DNA of 64,000 nucleotides from contig NZ_FWXL01000009.1 in assembly GCF_900176395.1 (NCBI RefSeq), positions 1 to 64,000 on the forward strand, given 5' to 3'. Shown one piece after another: positions 7,309 to 17,005 of this stretch. The translations under genes were made by a program, and so were the position numbers. This DNA is from Novosphingobium sp. B1. Lineage in GTDB: Bacteria > Pseudomonadota > Alphaproteobacteria > Sphingomonadales > Sphingomonadaceae. Each line of letters opens with the position of its first letter. The stretch's first letter is position 1. The notes beneath the pieces were generated by a model, which saw nothing but the letters and a program-made list of their open reading frames with translations, was not told where the DNA came from and did not search any database.

Positions 7309-9198
7309 TCAACCAAGACGATCGAGCGATTTCTGCAACATGAGCAGTTGCCAGATGAGTCGGCTGTGATCGGCCCGGCCAGTCACATGTGCCTTGGCGA
7401 GCTTGTCAATGCGGGCAGCATCGAACCAGCCGGTCCGAGCCAATGTGCCGCTGGCCGAAAGAGCAAGCGTTTCGCCTGACAGCGGCCCGCGCAACCACTG
7501 GGCGATCGGAGTGACGAAACCCATCTTCGGGCGGAACAGCACGTCCTGCGGCAGATAGCGGCGCATGGTCTGCTTGATCAGCCATTTGCCCGTCGATCCC
7601 CTCACCCGCATCCGTTCCGGCAGACGCGCGCCGAATTCCACCAGGCGGTGGTCCAGCAGCGGTTCGCGCGCCTCGAGGCTGACCGCCATGCTCGCACGAT
7701 CGACCTTGGTGAGGATATCGCCGGGCATGTAGAACTTCAGATCCGCGTATTGCGCACGGTCGAGCCCGGATCGCGCGGGCGCCTTGCGCATCACATCGTA
7801 CAGGGGCTGTTCTGCCCGGTATTCTCCGCGCAATCGCAGAAAATCGTCGCTGTAGAGCGTTTCCCGCAGTTCCGGTGCCGTCACCGCGAGCGCCCGGGCA
7901 TAACCTTCCTCTCCAGACCCCGCGAGGCTGAGCAGCGTGGTCTTCGCCCGCAGCGGACGCGGCGCCCAATCGGCTTTCGGCCAGATACGGCCAAGGCCAC
8001 CCAGCAACTGGCCGCGCAGGGCAGGAGGAAGCAAGCCGCGCACCTGTTCCTCGCGATGCTGGAAGACCTGGCGGCGATAGCCGGCGAAGGCCTCGTCCGC
8101 CCCGTCACCCGACAGGGCGACAGTAACGTGTTCACGGGCCAGTTCACACACGCGATAGGTCGGCAAGGCCGACGCATCGGCAAATGGCTCGTCGAACATG
8201 CCGGCAAGCCGATCGGCCAGCGCGAAATCATCGGGCGAGACGGTGCGCTTCGAATGGTCGGTACCGAATTGCGCAGCGATGCGATCGGCATAGGCCGTCT
8301 CATCGAGTGCGGCGACATCAAAGCCGATGGAACAGGTCTTGACCGGGTTGCTGCTCGCCTCGGCCATGAGCGCCACCACGCTGGAACTATCCACACCACC
8401 CGAAAGAAACGCACCGAGCGGCACGTCTGATACCATGCGCGAGGTGACAGCCTCGCGCATGTGGTGAAGCAAGTGCGCGCCAAGGTCGTCGGCATTGCCG
8501 TTCTCGCGTTCGGCAAAGCTGATGTCCCACCATTGCACCGGCGCCGGCGCAGGCGCATCGGCCCTCAGCAACTGGTAATGACCGGCAGGCAGCTTTTCGA
8601 CACCGCGCAGGATGGAGCGGTGGTCAGGGACATAGCCCCAGGCGAGATAGTCTTCCACCGCCAGCGGATCGATTTCCCGGCGCAGAGAGGGGTGGGTCAG
8701 CAGGGCCTTGAGTTCAGAGCCGAAGATCACCGCTCCATCGGCAAGACGAGCGGTGAACAGCGGCTTCACGCCAAAACGGTCCCTCGCCAGCAGCGTGGTG
8801 CGCTGGCGCAGGTCGTGCAGCGCGAAGGCGAACATGCCGTGGAGGCGCGGCAGGCAGGCGGTGCCCCAATGACGCCAGGCCTGAAGAATGACCTCGGTGT
8901 CGCCATCGGTGCGAAACTGTGCGCCCAGATCCTGAAGTTCGCGGCGCAATGCCTTGTAATTGTAGATTTCGCCATTGAAGACGATCACTGCATCGCCCTC
9001 GCCCGCCATCATCGGCTGGGGCGATCCGGCAAGGTCGATGATCGACAGGCGGCGATGGCCAAGGCCTACACCCGGCGCTGTCCAGACACCCTCGCCATCA
9101 GGCCCGCGGTGGGCGATCGCATCGCACATCCGACGGATCCGGTCGGGATCGACGGGTTTGAAACCCTCGGTATGGACGATTCCGGCTATCCCGCACAT
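7309..9198 (-). CDS. XrtA-associated amidotransferase (asparagine synthase-like)
   Basis: A 629-residue glutamine-dependent amidotransferase of the AsnB type (TIGR03108-like, amidotransferase 1 of exosortase A loci). The catalytic Cys is residue 2 (MCGIAGIV), the N-terminal GATase II domain includes RGPDGEG and FNGEIYNY, and the synthetase domain has the PP-loop SGGVDSSSVVALM. It probably amidates a sugar acid or other carboxylate in exopolysaccharide synthesis. It starts nine bases after the xrtA stop and is the last gene of the ten-gene operon proper. True asparagine synthetase is the alternative, but the neighbourhood argues for the polysaccharide role. Confidence 0.93.
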   Translation of the reverse strand: MCGIAGIVHTEGFKPVDPDRIRRMCDAIAHRGPDGEGVWTAPGVGLGHRRLSIIDLAGSPQPMMAGEGDAVIVFNGEIYNYKALRRELQDLGAQFRTDGDTEVILQAWRHWGTACLPRLHGMFAFALHDLRQRTTLLARDRFGVKPLFTARLADGAVIFGSELKALLTHPSLRREIDPLAVEDYLAWGYVPDHRSILRGVEKLPAGHYQLLRADAPAPAPVQWWDISFAERENGNADDLGAHLLHHMREAVTSRMVSDVPLGAFLSGGVDSSSVVALMAEASSNPVKTCSIGFDVAALDETAYADRIAAQFGTDHSKRTVSPDDFALADRLAGMFDEPFADASALPTYRVCELAREHVTVALSGDGADEAFAGYRRQVFQHREEQVRGLLPPALRGQLLGGLGRIWPKADWAPRPLRAKTTLLSLAGSGEEGYARALAVTAPELRETLYSDDFLRLRGEYRAEQPLYDVMRKAPARSGLDRAQYADLKFYMPGDILTKVDRASMAVSLEAREPLLDHRLVEFGARLPERMRVRGSTGKWLIKQTMRRYLPQDVLFRPKMGFVTPIAQWLRGPLSGETLALSASGTLARTGWFDAARIDKLAKAHVTGRADHSRLIWQLLMLQKSLDRLG

Positions 9199-9207
9199 GG
9201 CCTTGCC

Positions 9208-10776
9208 CTAGCGGCCCGAACCCGCGCGGTCCATCCACGCATCGAGCGGCCCGGCAGCGGCAGCGAAGGCGCGCAGGGATTGTTCGGCAGAGGGCTGGCC
9301 TGCGATTTCGTCCTCGGACGAAAGGATCAGCGCAGCCGTGGTCCGCTCACGCAGCAGCAGTCGATCCAGAATATTCTGCAATTTCAGATGACTGTTGCTG
9401 CCCGTGAAGAGATTGCCCGAACGGTAGAATGTCTCCGATTGGCGATGGACCGGTCCTGCCGTCTGGATCCGATCGGCGTGACCCCCCGCAATCGGCGCTG
9501 GCGATCGCTCCCACGCCCAGCCGGAATTGACCGGCAGCGCGCCTTGCCCGAAGCCGCCGGCTTCATGGCCCTCGGATTGCGCGGAATAGAGCGCGTAGGA
9601 GACATCGACGGTATGGCCAGAGGCATCGCGAAAGCGGCCGAGCAGGACGTGCGAGGCTCCGTCATGCAACGGCCGCCACGGCGCAAGGGGGCGGTAGTCG
9701 ACCTGTTGCCAGCCGCGCACTTGCGGAAAGGCAATCCGTGCCGGGACACTTGCCTCAAGCCGGTTGGCCCACGCGCCCCAGCCAAGAAACAGCGCAGCTA
9801 GCATGGCCATCGCCAGAAGCGCGGATGCGGGCCGGATCGCGCCGCGCGACAAGCGTTGCAGCCACGGGCTTGCAGCGATGGCAGCAACGTCGATCATGCG
9901 ATCATCGATGGCGCGATCGAACCAGCGCCACGCCACGCCCATTACCAGCGCCATGACCACGGCAAAGAATATCCAGCCATAGAAGATGTGGTCGAAGCCC
10001 GATGCAAATTCGATGCCGTGAAACTCGGCAATGAAGATCGTGCCCCAGGCGCGCACGCCGTTGGCCAGAATGGGCGTGATGACGCTGAGCGCCATGAAAA
10101 GGGCGCGGCGCGGCCAGGACCGAAAGCACACATTGGCGACGAGCGCTCCATAGGCGATCATCGCGATCAGGAACTTTACCCCCGAGCAGGCCTCGGCCAC
10201 CTCGAAATAGCCCCCCGGCGTGGTGATGAAGACACCTTCGATATGGGCGGGCACGCCTGACAGGTCGAGCAGCACCATCGTGATCTTTGCGGTGACCGTC
10301 TGCAACGACGGGATCAATTCGTCACCCGCCGGAACCAGAAACAGCATGTAGGCCAGCGGAAAGAGCAGTGCAGCGCTGGCTCGCGGCCCGAGCAGGGTCA
10401 GCGCGCTCGCCTGTGCCATGAGAACCACCCCAAGCTGCGTGGCGAGAGACAAACCCGCGAAATCGCCAAGCAGCCACAGGAAGGCCGCGCCAGCGAACAG
10501 CACCAGGCCAGGCCACCAGCCATGGGGGTCGATCTTCATCACCTCGCGCCAGCGCAGCGAGATCAGCCAGCCTAGTATGAAGGGGATGAGCAACACGTGA
10601 TTGTAGGTCGAACTGTCCCACCACTGGCCGAACATCGCTTGCCAGTCCGATGCAAACAGCACGATGTTGCCGACCCAGGCTATCGCCAGCAGCGCAACTG
10701 TCCTGCGCCAGGCATCCGGCAGGGCGTGCCATGCCGCACCGAGCGGCGCCTTGAGGGCAAAATCACGCGGCGACAC
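9208..10776 (-). CDS. xrtA: Exosortase A with C-terminal EpsI domain
   Basis: A 522-residue polytopic inner-membrane cysteine protease-transpeptidase that processes PEP-CTERM tails. The catalytic triad is visible: Cys197 in EACSGVKFL, Arg242 in ANGVRAWGT and His263 in GFDHIFYGW. About eight membrane segments precede a further helix near residue 330. The last 170 residues are a periplasmic EpsI/DUF3485-like domain (GWQQVDYRPLAPWRP onward), giving the fused exosortase-EpsI form common in proteobacterial XrtA. Its start overlaps the glycosyltransferase end by 14 bases. No substrate with a C-terminal PEP motif, helix and basic tail is present in this window. Confidence 0.95.
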   Translation of the reverse strand: MSPRDFALKAPLGAAWHALPDAWRRTVALLAIAWVGNIVLFASDWQAMFGQWWDSSTYNHVLLIPFILGWLISLRWREVMKIDPHGWWPGLVLFAGAAFLWLLGDFAGLSLATQLGVVLMAQASALTLLGPRASAALLFPLAYMLFLVPAGDELIPSLQTVTAKITMVLLDLSGVPAHIEGVFITTPGGYFEVAEACSGVKFLIAMIAYGALVANVCFRSWPRRALFMALSVITPILANGVRAWGTIFIAEFHGIEFASGFDHIFYGWIFFAVVMALVMGVAWRWFDRAIDDRMIDVAAIAASPWLQRLSRGAIRPASALLAMAMLAALFLGWGAWANRLEASVPARIAFPQVRGWQQVDYRPLAPWRPLHDGASHVLLGRFRDASGHTVDVSYALYSAQSEGHEAGGFGQGALPVNSGWAWERSPAPIAGGHADRIQTAGPVHRQSETFYRSGNLFTGSNSHLKLQNILDRLLLRERTTAALILSSEDEIAGQPSAEQSLRAFAAAAGPLDAWMDRAGSGR

Positions 10777-11992
10777 GAGGAGCCTCGGGTCCGTTCAGGC
10801 CAAGCAGCGCGGCAAGCGGCGCAAGTACCCCCTGCCAGCCGCAGCTGCGGACGACGAATGCGCGCGCGGAATGGCCGATCGTTGCAGCGCGAACCTTGTC
10901 GTGCAGCAGGCTCAACGCCGTCCTGGCGAGAGCCTCGGCGCCATCGGCCACCACAAGGTCCTGCCCGTCGCGCGCCGCGATGCCCGTTGCCGCCTGCGGC
11001 GTTGCGAGAACCGGGCGCGCCATCGCCATGGCTTCGAGAACCTTGTTCTGCACGCCGCGCGCGATGGTCAGGGGCGCAACGACAAGGTCCGCTCCGGCAA
11101 GCCACGGACGCACGTCGATGACAGCCCCGGTGACGCGGGTACCGTGCAGGCCTTCGAGAGCCTTGACCGCAAGGGTCGGCGCACGGCCCACGATGTTGAA
11201 GCGGGCGTGCGGAAAGGTAGCGCGGACGTGCGGCATCACCTGGCGGGCAAACATGTCGACAGCGGCGATATTGGGAGGATAGTCCATTTGCCCGGTGAAG
11301 GTCAGCTGCGGCCCCTCGCCCTCCATTTCCTGAGCCGGTGGCAGGCCTTCAGGATCGTAGAACTCCGTGTCGATACCGTTGCACAAGGCCAGAATGCGCG
11401 GGACAGGCCCACGTGACAGACGCTCGCGGAACAGCGCGGCTTCCTCGGGCGTGACGAGCAGGCTGGCAGTGGACGCCCGCGCGACGGTGCCCTCGAACTG
11501 GGAAAGCAGGCGCGCCTCGCGCACGTAGAGCCGGTTCAGCGGGAAGCGGGCTTGTGCGGCATAGGCTTCGAACTTGGCCGAATCGACATCGACGAAATCC
11601 ATCACGACCCGGCCCGTGAAGTCTTGCGGCACATACTGCGCCATCTGACCCGAGAAGACGTAGATCGCGCTGACCGGTCGCTCCGCAAGCGTCCGGGCGA
11701 CCCAGCCGGCAATGGCATTGTCGCGAAAGGCGGTGAGGCTGACGGGCTTGCCGCTCGCCAGAGCTTCAAGCCCTGCAACCTTCAACGACTTGTCCCGCCG
11801 CACCAGACAATGCGAGGCAGCCACGGCGGCAAGGTCCGGCTCATGGCCGAGGTCGCCCTCGTCATCGGCAAAGCAGGCAACGTGAACCGGGGCGAGCGTC
11901 GCGATGTGGCGCAGCACGTGGCACGAGCGGATCTTGTCGCCGCGATCAGGCGGGAAAGGGATGCGATGCGCGAGGAACAGGACTTCGCTCAT
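10763..11992 (-). CDS. XrtA/PEP-CTERM-associated glycosyltransferase (TIGR03087-like)
   Basis: A 409-residue GT4-type glycosyltransferase, probably adding a sugar during exopolysaccharide repeat assembly at the cytoplasmic face. The N-terminal Rossmann half begins VLFLAHRIPFPPDRGDKIRS. The C-terminal half has TFTGQMDYPPNI, FNIVGRAPT and the donor-site stretch VVAPLTIARGVQNKVLEAMAM. I placed the start at ATG 11992 (MSEVLF), which overlaps the FemAB stop as ATGA. A longer frame extends 21 codons upstream without support. The sugar substrate is not deducible. Confidence 0.92.
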   Translation of the reverse strand: MSEVLFLAHRIPFPPDRGDKIRSCHVLRHIATLAPVHVACFADDEGDLGHEPDLAAVAASHCLVRRDKSLKVAGLEALASGKPVSLTAFRDNAIAGWVARTLAERPVSAIYVFSGQMAQYVPQDFTGRVVMDFVDVDSAKFEAYAAQARFPLNRLYVREARLLSQFEGTVARASTASLLVTPEEAALFRERLSRGPVPRILALCNGIDTEFYDPEGLPPAQEMEGEGPQLTFTGQMDYPPNIAAVDMFARQVMPHVRATFPHARFNIVGRAPTLAVKALEGLHGTRVTGAVIDVRPWLAGADLVVAPLTIARGVQNKVLEAMAMARPVLATPQAATGIAARDGQDLVVADGAEALARTALSLLHDKVRAATIGHSARAFVVRSCGWQGVLAPLAALLGLNGPEAPRVAA

Positions 11993-13044
11993 GCCAGCCC
12001 TTGCGCGATCAAGGGGCCGATGCGGTTGGTGATCCCGAGTGGCAGCTTTTGCCAAAGCGCGATCTTGGCCTTGTAGCGCGGGCTCAGCGGATTGACGTCA
12101 CGCGGGGCCTGTCCGTCCGCGGTCCAGTGCGCGTAGGACAGCGGCTCCGGTTCGAAGCCCCAGTTGCGCTTGAAGTGGTAAGCGCCGGTATCGACCTTGG
12201 ACCGGCCGAAATCGAAGCGGTCACAACCGCGCTTCCGGGCATGGTTCATCAGCGCGTAGTACATCACATCGTTGGCGCGCATCGCCCGCGCCGCGAACAC
12301 CCCGCCGCCCCAGTACGGCATGACAGCACCGCGATGGTAAAGGCTGAGCACCGATGCCAGCGGCCTGCCGTCGTCGCATACAGTCAGGATATCGGCATCA
12401 TCGCCGAACGCTTCCAGCACGGCGTCGAACAGACCCTGCGGGAATACCGGTGTCCCGAGATTGCGCACGGACTCGGCATAGACGGCGTAGTGCATGGCAC
12501 GGTCTTCGGCGGACCGGCCCGTGCACACCTTCATCCCGTGCCCCAGTCCCCGCCTCACTTCGGCGCGTTGCTTGCGCGGGATGGCGAGCAACTGTGCCTC
12601 GTCGTCGGCGGCAAGCTTGGTGACGAATCCAGCGTGGCTGTCTGTCTTCACATGCCAGCCATCACCTGCCGGCAGATGACCGCCGCGCAGCTCGACGGAC
12701 GGACAGTTCAACCTTTTCGCCAGCTCCTGCGCGGCTGCAAAGAGCTGGGCATCGGCTGTCCCGACGGTGCCGCCACCCACCCCGAACCCTGTCGAGACCA
12801 GCGCACGACCGAAAAGCGGCGAATGGACTTCATGCAAAGGCAGGACTGCGCCGATATGGCCGTCGCGCTCGGACAGCAGCACATGCGCCTTGTGCCCGGT
12901 CGATGCTTCGACCGCGCCCAGCCATTCCAGCCGATGAAAGGCGGTGCTTTCGGGATGGGCATTCAGGAACTGCGCTATTGCCGGGCGGTCTCCCGGATCG
13001 GCAAGGCGCGTCACGGCCCGCGCCGGCACGAACGGGGCGTTCAT
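11989..13044 (-). CDS. FemAB-family protein of the XrtA locus
   Basis: A 351-residue protein with the tandem GNAT-like fold of FemAB/FemX enzymes, which transfer amino acids or acyl groups. Recognisable stretches are FHRLEWLGAV, RKQRAEVRRGLGHG and YYALMNHARKRGCDRFDFGRSKVDTG with the following KRNWGFEPEPL. Members of this kind are regular parts of XrtA loci (TIGR03019-like), presumably modifying the polysaccharide or a carrier. Start ATG 13044 (MNAPFVPAR) overlaps the deacetylase stop as ATGA, and its own stop overlaps the glycosyltransferase start. Frames reaching further upstream read through the deacetylase and are rejected. Confidence 0.9.
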   Translation of the reverse strand: MNAPFVPARAVTRLADPGDRPAIAQFLNAHPESTAFHRLEWLGAVEASTGHKAHVLLSERDGHIGAVLPLHEVHSPLFGRALVSTGFGVGGGTVGTADAQLFAAAQELAKRLNCPSVELRGGHLPAGDGWHVKTDSHAGFVTKLAADDEAQLLAIPRKQRAEVRRGLGHGMKVCTGRSAEDRAMHYAVYAESVRNLGTPVFPQGLFDAVLEAFGDDADILTVCDDGRPLASVLSLYHRGAVMPYWGGGVFAARAMRANDVMYYALMNHARKRGCDRFDFGRSKVDTGAYHFKRNWGFEPEPLSYAHWTADGQAPRDVNPLSPRYKAKIALWQKLPLGITNRIGPLIAQGLA

Positions 13045-13919
13045 GCCGCCCGCGCCGACGGCGTTCGAGCCGCCTCGATCGCTGCCACCTCGTCCATCCG
13101 GCCCCAGCGGAACTCGCGCACCAGACGTCCCAGCTTTGCCGCCATGACATCGAGATTGGTATAGTGACGCAGCCGCGACTTGAGCGGTGCGACAGGCGGG
13201 CGCGGCTGGTCGGGATCGATTTCCCATGGGTGGAAATAGAACGCGGCGGGACGGCCCTCGCGCTCGTTCACCTGGCGGATCGCCCAGCGCGAGACGGCAT
13301 AGGGCAGAAGGCGGAAGAACCCGCCGCCGCCTGCCGCCATGCGCCGCCCGGCAACCTCGGCAGTGGTAACCGGTATCTCGAGCAGTTCTGCCCCCGTCAC
13401 CGGACGGAAGGCAAAGCGCGGGGCCTCGCGCCAGCCGTAGTGGTCGTGCACGATCGGCGCGACCGAGGAGGAATAAGCATAACCGTGCTCGGCCAGCACT
13501 TCGTGCGCCCAAGGCGTGCGCGCATCGATGGAGAAGCTCGGCGCGCGGTAGCCGATGACGCGGGCCCCGGTCACGTCTTCCAGCACCCGGCGTGCGCGCT
13601 CGATGTCGGCTGCGAAGGCTTCTCGCCCAAGCGTGAAGACGCGGGCATGATCCCAGCCGTGGCTGGCGATTTCGTGGCCTTCAGCTGCAATGCGGCGCAT
13701 CATCGCGGGATAGCGCTCTGCCACCCAGCCGAGCGTGAAGAACGTCGCCTTGACCCCGGCCTCGTCGAACAGCGCCAGGATCTCGGCGCAATTGCGCTCG
13801 ACCCGGCAGGTCAGGCCGTCCCAGTCCTTGCGGTCGATCACGGTCTCGAACGCGCCGACCTGGAACCAGTCCTCCACGTCGACCGAAAGGCCGTTCAGCA
13901 CCCCAGACGGCGCGGCCAT
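13041..13919 (-). CDS. XrtA-associated polysaccharide deacetylase
   Basis: A 292-residue NodB-type carbohydrate esterase (CE4), likely removing acetyl groups from an exopolysaccharide intermediate. The catalytic base region is GLSVDVEDWFQ. The zinc-binding motif is EIASHGWDHARVFTL, and GYRAPSFSI follows. YFHPWEIDP near the C-terminus is typical of the exosortase-linked subgroup (TIGR03006-like). Start ATG 13919 has GGGAAGA upstream. No signal peptide is visible, so action may be cytoplasmic or through the export machinery. It lies 23 bases after the ATPase stop in the same operon. Confidence 0.93.
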   Translation of the reverse strand: MAAPSGVLNGLSVDVEDWFQVGAFETVIDRKDWDGLTCRVERNCAEILALFDEAGVKATFFTLGWVAERYPAMMRRIAAEGHEIASHGWDHARVFTLGREAFAADIERARRVLEDVTGARVIGYRAPSFSIDARTPWAHEVLAEHGYAYSSSVAPIVHDHYGWREAPRFAFRPVTGAELLEIPVTTAEVAGRRMAAGGGGFFRLLPYAVSRWAIRQVNEREGRPAAFYFHPWEIDPDQPRPPVAPLKSRLRHYTNLDVMAAKLGRLVREFRWGRMDEVAAIEAARTPSARAA

Positions 13920-13942
13920 GCTATCTTCCCTTCTTGCGGCGC

Positions 13943-15286
13943 TCAGGCAGCGGCGCGGTGAAAGTCTTCGGTCTCGATCCACTCGATCAGCATGGTCAGC
14001 GTGTGGCGGATCGCCTGCTCCTGCTCGGCCGTGCGCGATTCGAGCGCGGCTATGCGGCGCTGCGCTTCGGCAAAGGCGGCCTGCAGGGCCGATGCATCGT
14101 CGCACCCTTCGAGCGCGGCGATGCGGCTGTGGGCATCCTCGAGCTGCGACGACAGATCGACCTGCGGCACTGCGGCGCCTTCGCGCTCTTCAAGCGCTGC
14201 GATGCGCCGGCCGGCTTCTTCGAGTTGTGCGGCCAGATCGAAGTCGGGCACCGGAGCGACCGGCGCGGCGCGCATGTCGGCCAATTCGATGATCGCCTGC
14301 TGCAGTTCCGCAATCTGTTCGTCACGCGCGGCAAGCTCGGCACGCCAGGCCGAATCGTCGGCGGGCACGGGCGCTGCGACGAAGGCCTGCACCGGCGCTT
14401 CGGCCTGGGGCAGTTCCACCTGCGGCGCCTCTGCTGCCGGCACCGGCGTGACCGCAGGCGCGGCGTTCATGGCTCCATCGCCGGCAAGGTCGTTCAGCAC
14501 GGCCTGCAGCATCTGCGCATCGAGATGGTCGCGCTGCTCGACCGCGCCCATCAGCATGAGGCGGTTGACGATCTGGTTCACGCGGCGCGGCACGCCGCCA
14601 GTGGCCTTGGCAAGGTCGGCATAGACCCGCGCATCGAACTGCGGACGGCCCTGACAGCCGACCAGCGCCAGGCGATGCTCGATATAGGCACCCACCTCGG
14701 CCGGCTCCATCGCCTCGAGATGATGCGAGGCAATGACCCGCTGACGCAGCTGCTCAAGCTCGCTCGACGTCTGCAGAAGGGTGCGAAACTCGGGCTGTCC
14801 CAGCAAGAGAATCTGCAGCAGCGGATGGGCTCCCAACTGGAAGTTGGAGAGCATGCGCAATTCCTCGAGCGCCTCGACCGAAAGGTTCTGCGCCTCGTCG
14901 ACCACCAGCAGGCAGCGCCGCCCCTCACGCGCTTCGTGGTGAAGGAAGGCCTCGATCTGAGCGAGTGCCGTGGCCTTGTCGTGCCCGGCAACTTCGAGCC
15001 CGAAAGTGCGCGCGGCTACGTGGATCAGTTCCTCGCCATCGAGCGCGGATGTTACGATCTGCGCCGCAGTCAGCCGCTGACGATCGACCTTTGCCATGAG
15101 ATGGGCAGCCAGCGTCGACTTGCCTGCGCCGACCTCGCCGGTGATGACGATGAAGCCCTCGCCCTGTGCCAGCCCGTAGCCGAGGTAGGAGAGCGCCTTG
15201 CGGTGAGTCGCGCTCTCGAAATAGAAGCGCGCATCGGGCGTCAGCTGGAACGGGCGGCCCTTGAGGCCATAGAATTCATCGTACAT
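13943..15286 (-). CDS. XrtA-associated AAA ATPase (ExeA-like, TIGR03015 type)
   Basis: A 447-residue ATPase related to ExeA and MSHA-type AAA proteins. The N-terminal MYDEFYGLKGRPFQLTPDARF is the family hallmark, Walker A is GEVGAGKST at about residues 50-58, Walker B is CLLVVDEAQNL, and GQPEFRTLL and GVPRRVNQIVNRL are the sensor regions. The last 170 residues are a Pro/Ala-rich linker followed by coiled-coil-like heptads (DFDLAAQLEEAGRRIAALEE and a second similar copy). The role in exopolysaccharide production is not established for the family. It may organise the envelope-spanning exporter. Confidence 0.92.
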   Translation of the reverse strand: MYDEFYGLKGRPFQLTPDARFYFESATHRKALSYLGYGLAQGEGFIVITGEVGAGKSTLAAHLMAKVDRQRLTAAQIVTSALDGEELIHVAARTFGLEVAGHDKATALAQIEAFLHHEAREGRRCLLVVDEAQNLSVEALEELRMLSNFQLGAHPLLQILLLGQPEFRTLLQTSSELEQLRQRVIASHHLEAMEPAEVGAYIEHRLALVGCQGRPQFDARVYADLAKATGGVPRRVNQIVNRLMLMGAVEQRDHLDAQMLQAVLNDLAGDGAMNAAPAVTPVPAAEAPQVELPQAEAPVQAFVAAPVPADDSAWRAELAARDEQIAELQQAIIELADMRAAPVAPVPDFDLAAQLEEAGRRIAALEEREGAAVPQVDLSSQLEDAHSRIAALEGCDDASALQAAFAEAQRRIAALESRTAEQEQAIRHTLTMLIEWIETEDFHRAAA

Positions 15287-15304
15287 CGCAGCCGTCTCCG
15301 GGCA

Positions 15305-17005
15305 TCAGAAGGAATAGCGCAGGCCAACCAGGCCAGATGCAACTATCTCATCTTCAATCACTTTACGGTTAACACTATCCAAACCGACCGCTGCGGTTGC
15401 CACGAGGCGATCAGTCAGGTTACGGAACAGCGCAGCGTTGGCGCCAATCGTTGTCACGTCGTTGAGGTCGCTCGCGCCCGACTGGAACCAGGCCGCATAG
15501 GTGGAAATGGTGAAGCTGGAACGACGATCGATCGGGCCGCTCAGCCCTGCATCGACGTAATAGCTTTCATCCACCAGTCCGTTGGCAAGGCCCAGCACCG
15601 AATCTTGGCGGGCGATGAACTTGCGGCGCATGTAGCCTGCGCCGATTCCTGCCTGCAGCCGTCCGATCTGACGAGCGTACGTGGCGTTGACGCCGCGCGC
15701 GCGGAACACCGAAGACGAAACCGATGACAGCGCATTGTTTACGCACCCGCCGCTTTGCGATCCGATGGCACAACCGCTGATCTGGCCGTTAAATGGATCG
15801 CGGGTAACTTGGAAGTCGGTCGGCAGATCGCGCAGCGCACGCGTCACCTGACCGCCGAAACCCGAGACATTGTCGAATGCGGCAATGCTCAGCGAACTGC
15901 GCGGATCGGGATTGTACGAGAAGCTGCCGTAATAGGTCGTGCTGTCATAACGGCGCCCGACGAAGGCCGACAACGCGGTGCGGCGGCTGGGGCGCCACAT
16001 CACGCCTGCGTCCCAGGTCAGGCCATCGGTCTCATAGGCGAGTCGGCGCGGTTGCGACTTGTCGGTAACGAAGCGGCCATCGCTGCCGATGATCGGTACG
16101 CCATTGGCATCACGGGCCGCATCGCGCGAGGAAACCTCGACGTCCTCGTAGCCGACTGCGCCGACCAATGCGACGCTTGAACTGACCGGCAGCGTCACCT
16201 GCACCCCGCCGCGCGCATCACGCACGCGCTGGTCGAGGTTGGAGATGTCTTCCTGCAGGAACGAGCCCGAAGCGGTGATGCCGACTGGAAGCACGGTTCC
16301 CGGCGCGATGCCGGCCGAAACCTGCGCCGATTGCGCGATAGAATCGTCGAACACGTCAGCCAGGGGCCGCGTCGCCGTGACCGGGGTGCCGCCCTTCTGG
16401 TCGACGCGCGTATAGCCCAGCAGATAGGATCCGGAGAGGGCGACATCGCCGACGTGAGTAGAGACCGCCGGCCCTGCATAGACCGAGTAGACCTGGCTGA
16501 CCGCATCGTCGGTGGCGATGGCATTGAGTGCCGATGCGCCCCCATTCTCGATGCGGGTGCGCGCGGCCAGCGCACCGGCTTCGACCGAGAGCGTGCGCGG
16601 TATCAGGTCATGCTTGACCCGTGCGAGGCCCGAAAGCGTATCGCCATCGGCTACGCGGTTGGATTGCGATATGCGCCGCTCGTAGCGCACGGAAACCGCG
16701 CCTTGCGTATGGCGGCCGTTGAGCGTGGCATCGACGCCGGCGGCAAGCGAGGAATACGTCAGCACGTCGTCGCCGGGGGACAGTTCCCACAGCACGTTCT
16801 GCACGGCCTCGATATAGGGCCGGACCGTCACACGCGGACCGCCACCGGCCCCGCGCGTGGACAAGCCGCGTGAGGCCGCTGGCTTTTCCGCCGGCGCGTC
16901 GGCGCCCACGTCCTCGTAGGAAAGCGATTGCGCGTGAACCGGGCCAACGGCAAGCATTGCGCTCGCCAACACCAGAGTGCGCAGAGGAAGAGCCGTTCTG
17001 GTCAT
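15305..17005 (-). CDS. XrtA-associated outer-membrane beta-barrel protein (TIGR03016 type)
   Basis: A 566-residue secreted protein with a signal peptide (LVLASAMLAVGPVHAQ) and repeated amphipathic strands ending in LVGLRYSF, a C-terminal Phe typical of outer-membrane barrels. It is the usual outer-membrane partner in exosortase A exopolysaccharide loci, suggested to form part of the export path. ATG 17005 (MTRTALPLR) overlaps the kinase stop as ATGA. A long in-frame extension upstream is antisense-like Arg-rich sequence and was rejected. The alternative view, a structural rather than export porin, cannot be excluded. Confidence 0.9.
   Translation of the reverse strand: MTRTALPLRTLVLASAMLAVGPVHAQSLSYEDVGADAPAEKPAASRGLSTRGAGGGPRVTVRPYIEAVQNVLWELSPGDDVLTYSSLAAGVDATLNGRHTQGAVSVRYERRISQSNRVADGDTLSGLARVKHDLIPRTLSVEAGALAARTRIENGGASALNAIATDDAVSQVYSVYAGPAVSTHVGDVALSGSYLLGYTRVDQKGGTPVTATRPLADVFDDSIAQSAQVSAGIAPGTVLPVGITASGSFLQEDISNLDQRVRDARGGVQVTLPVSSSVALVGAVGYEDVEVSSRDAARDANGVPIIGSDGRFVTDKSQPRRLAYETDGLTWDAGVMWRPSRRTALSAFVGRRYDSTTYYGSFSYNPDPRSSLSIAAFDNVSGFGGQVTRALRDLPTDFQVTRDPFNGQISGCAIGSQSGGCVNNALSSVSSSVFRARGVNATYARQIGRLQAGIGAGYMRRKFIARQDSVLGLANGLVDESYYVDAGLSGPIDRRSSFTISTYAAWFQSGASDLNDVTTIGANAALFRNLTDRLVATAAVGLDSVNRKVIEDEIVASGLVGLRYSF

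Noticed and set aside
12001..15727. Long plus-strand frames opposite the exosortase operon (for example 13934-15727)
   Set aside because: They are antisense shadows of well-supported minus-strand genes in GC-rich DNA and have no own start signals or domains.
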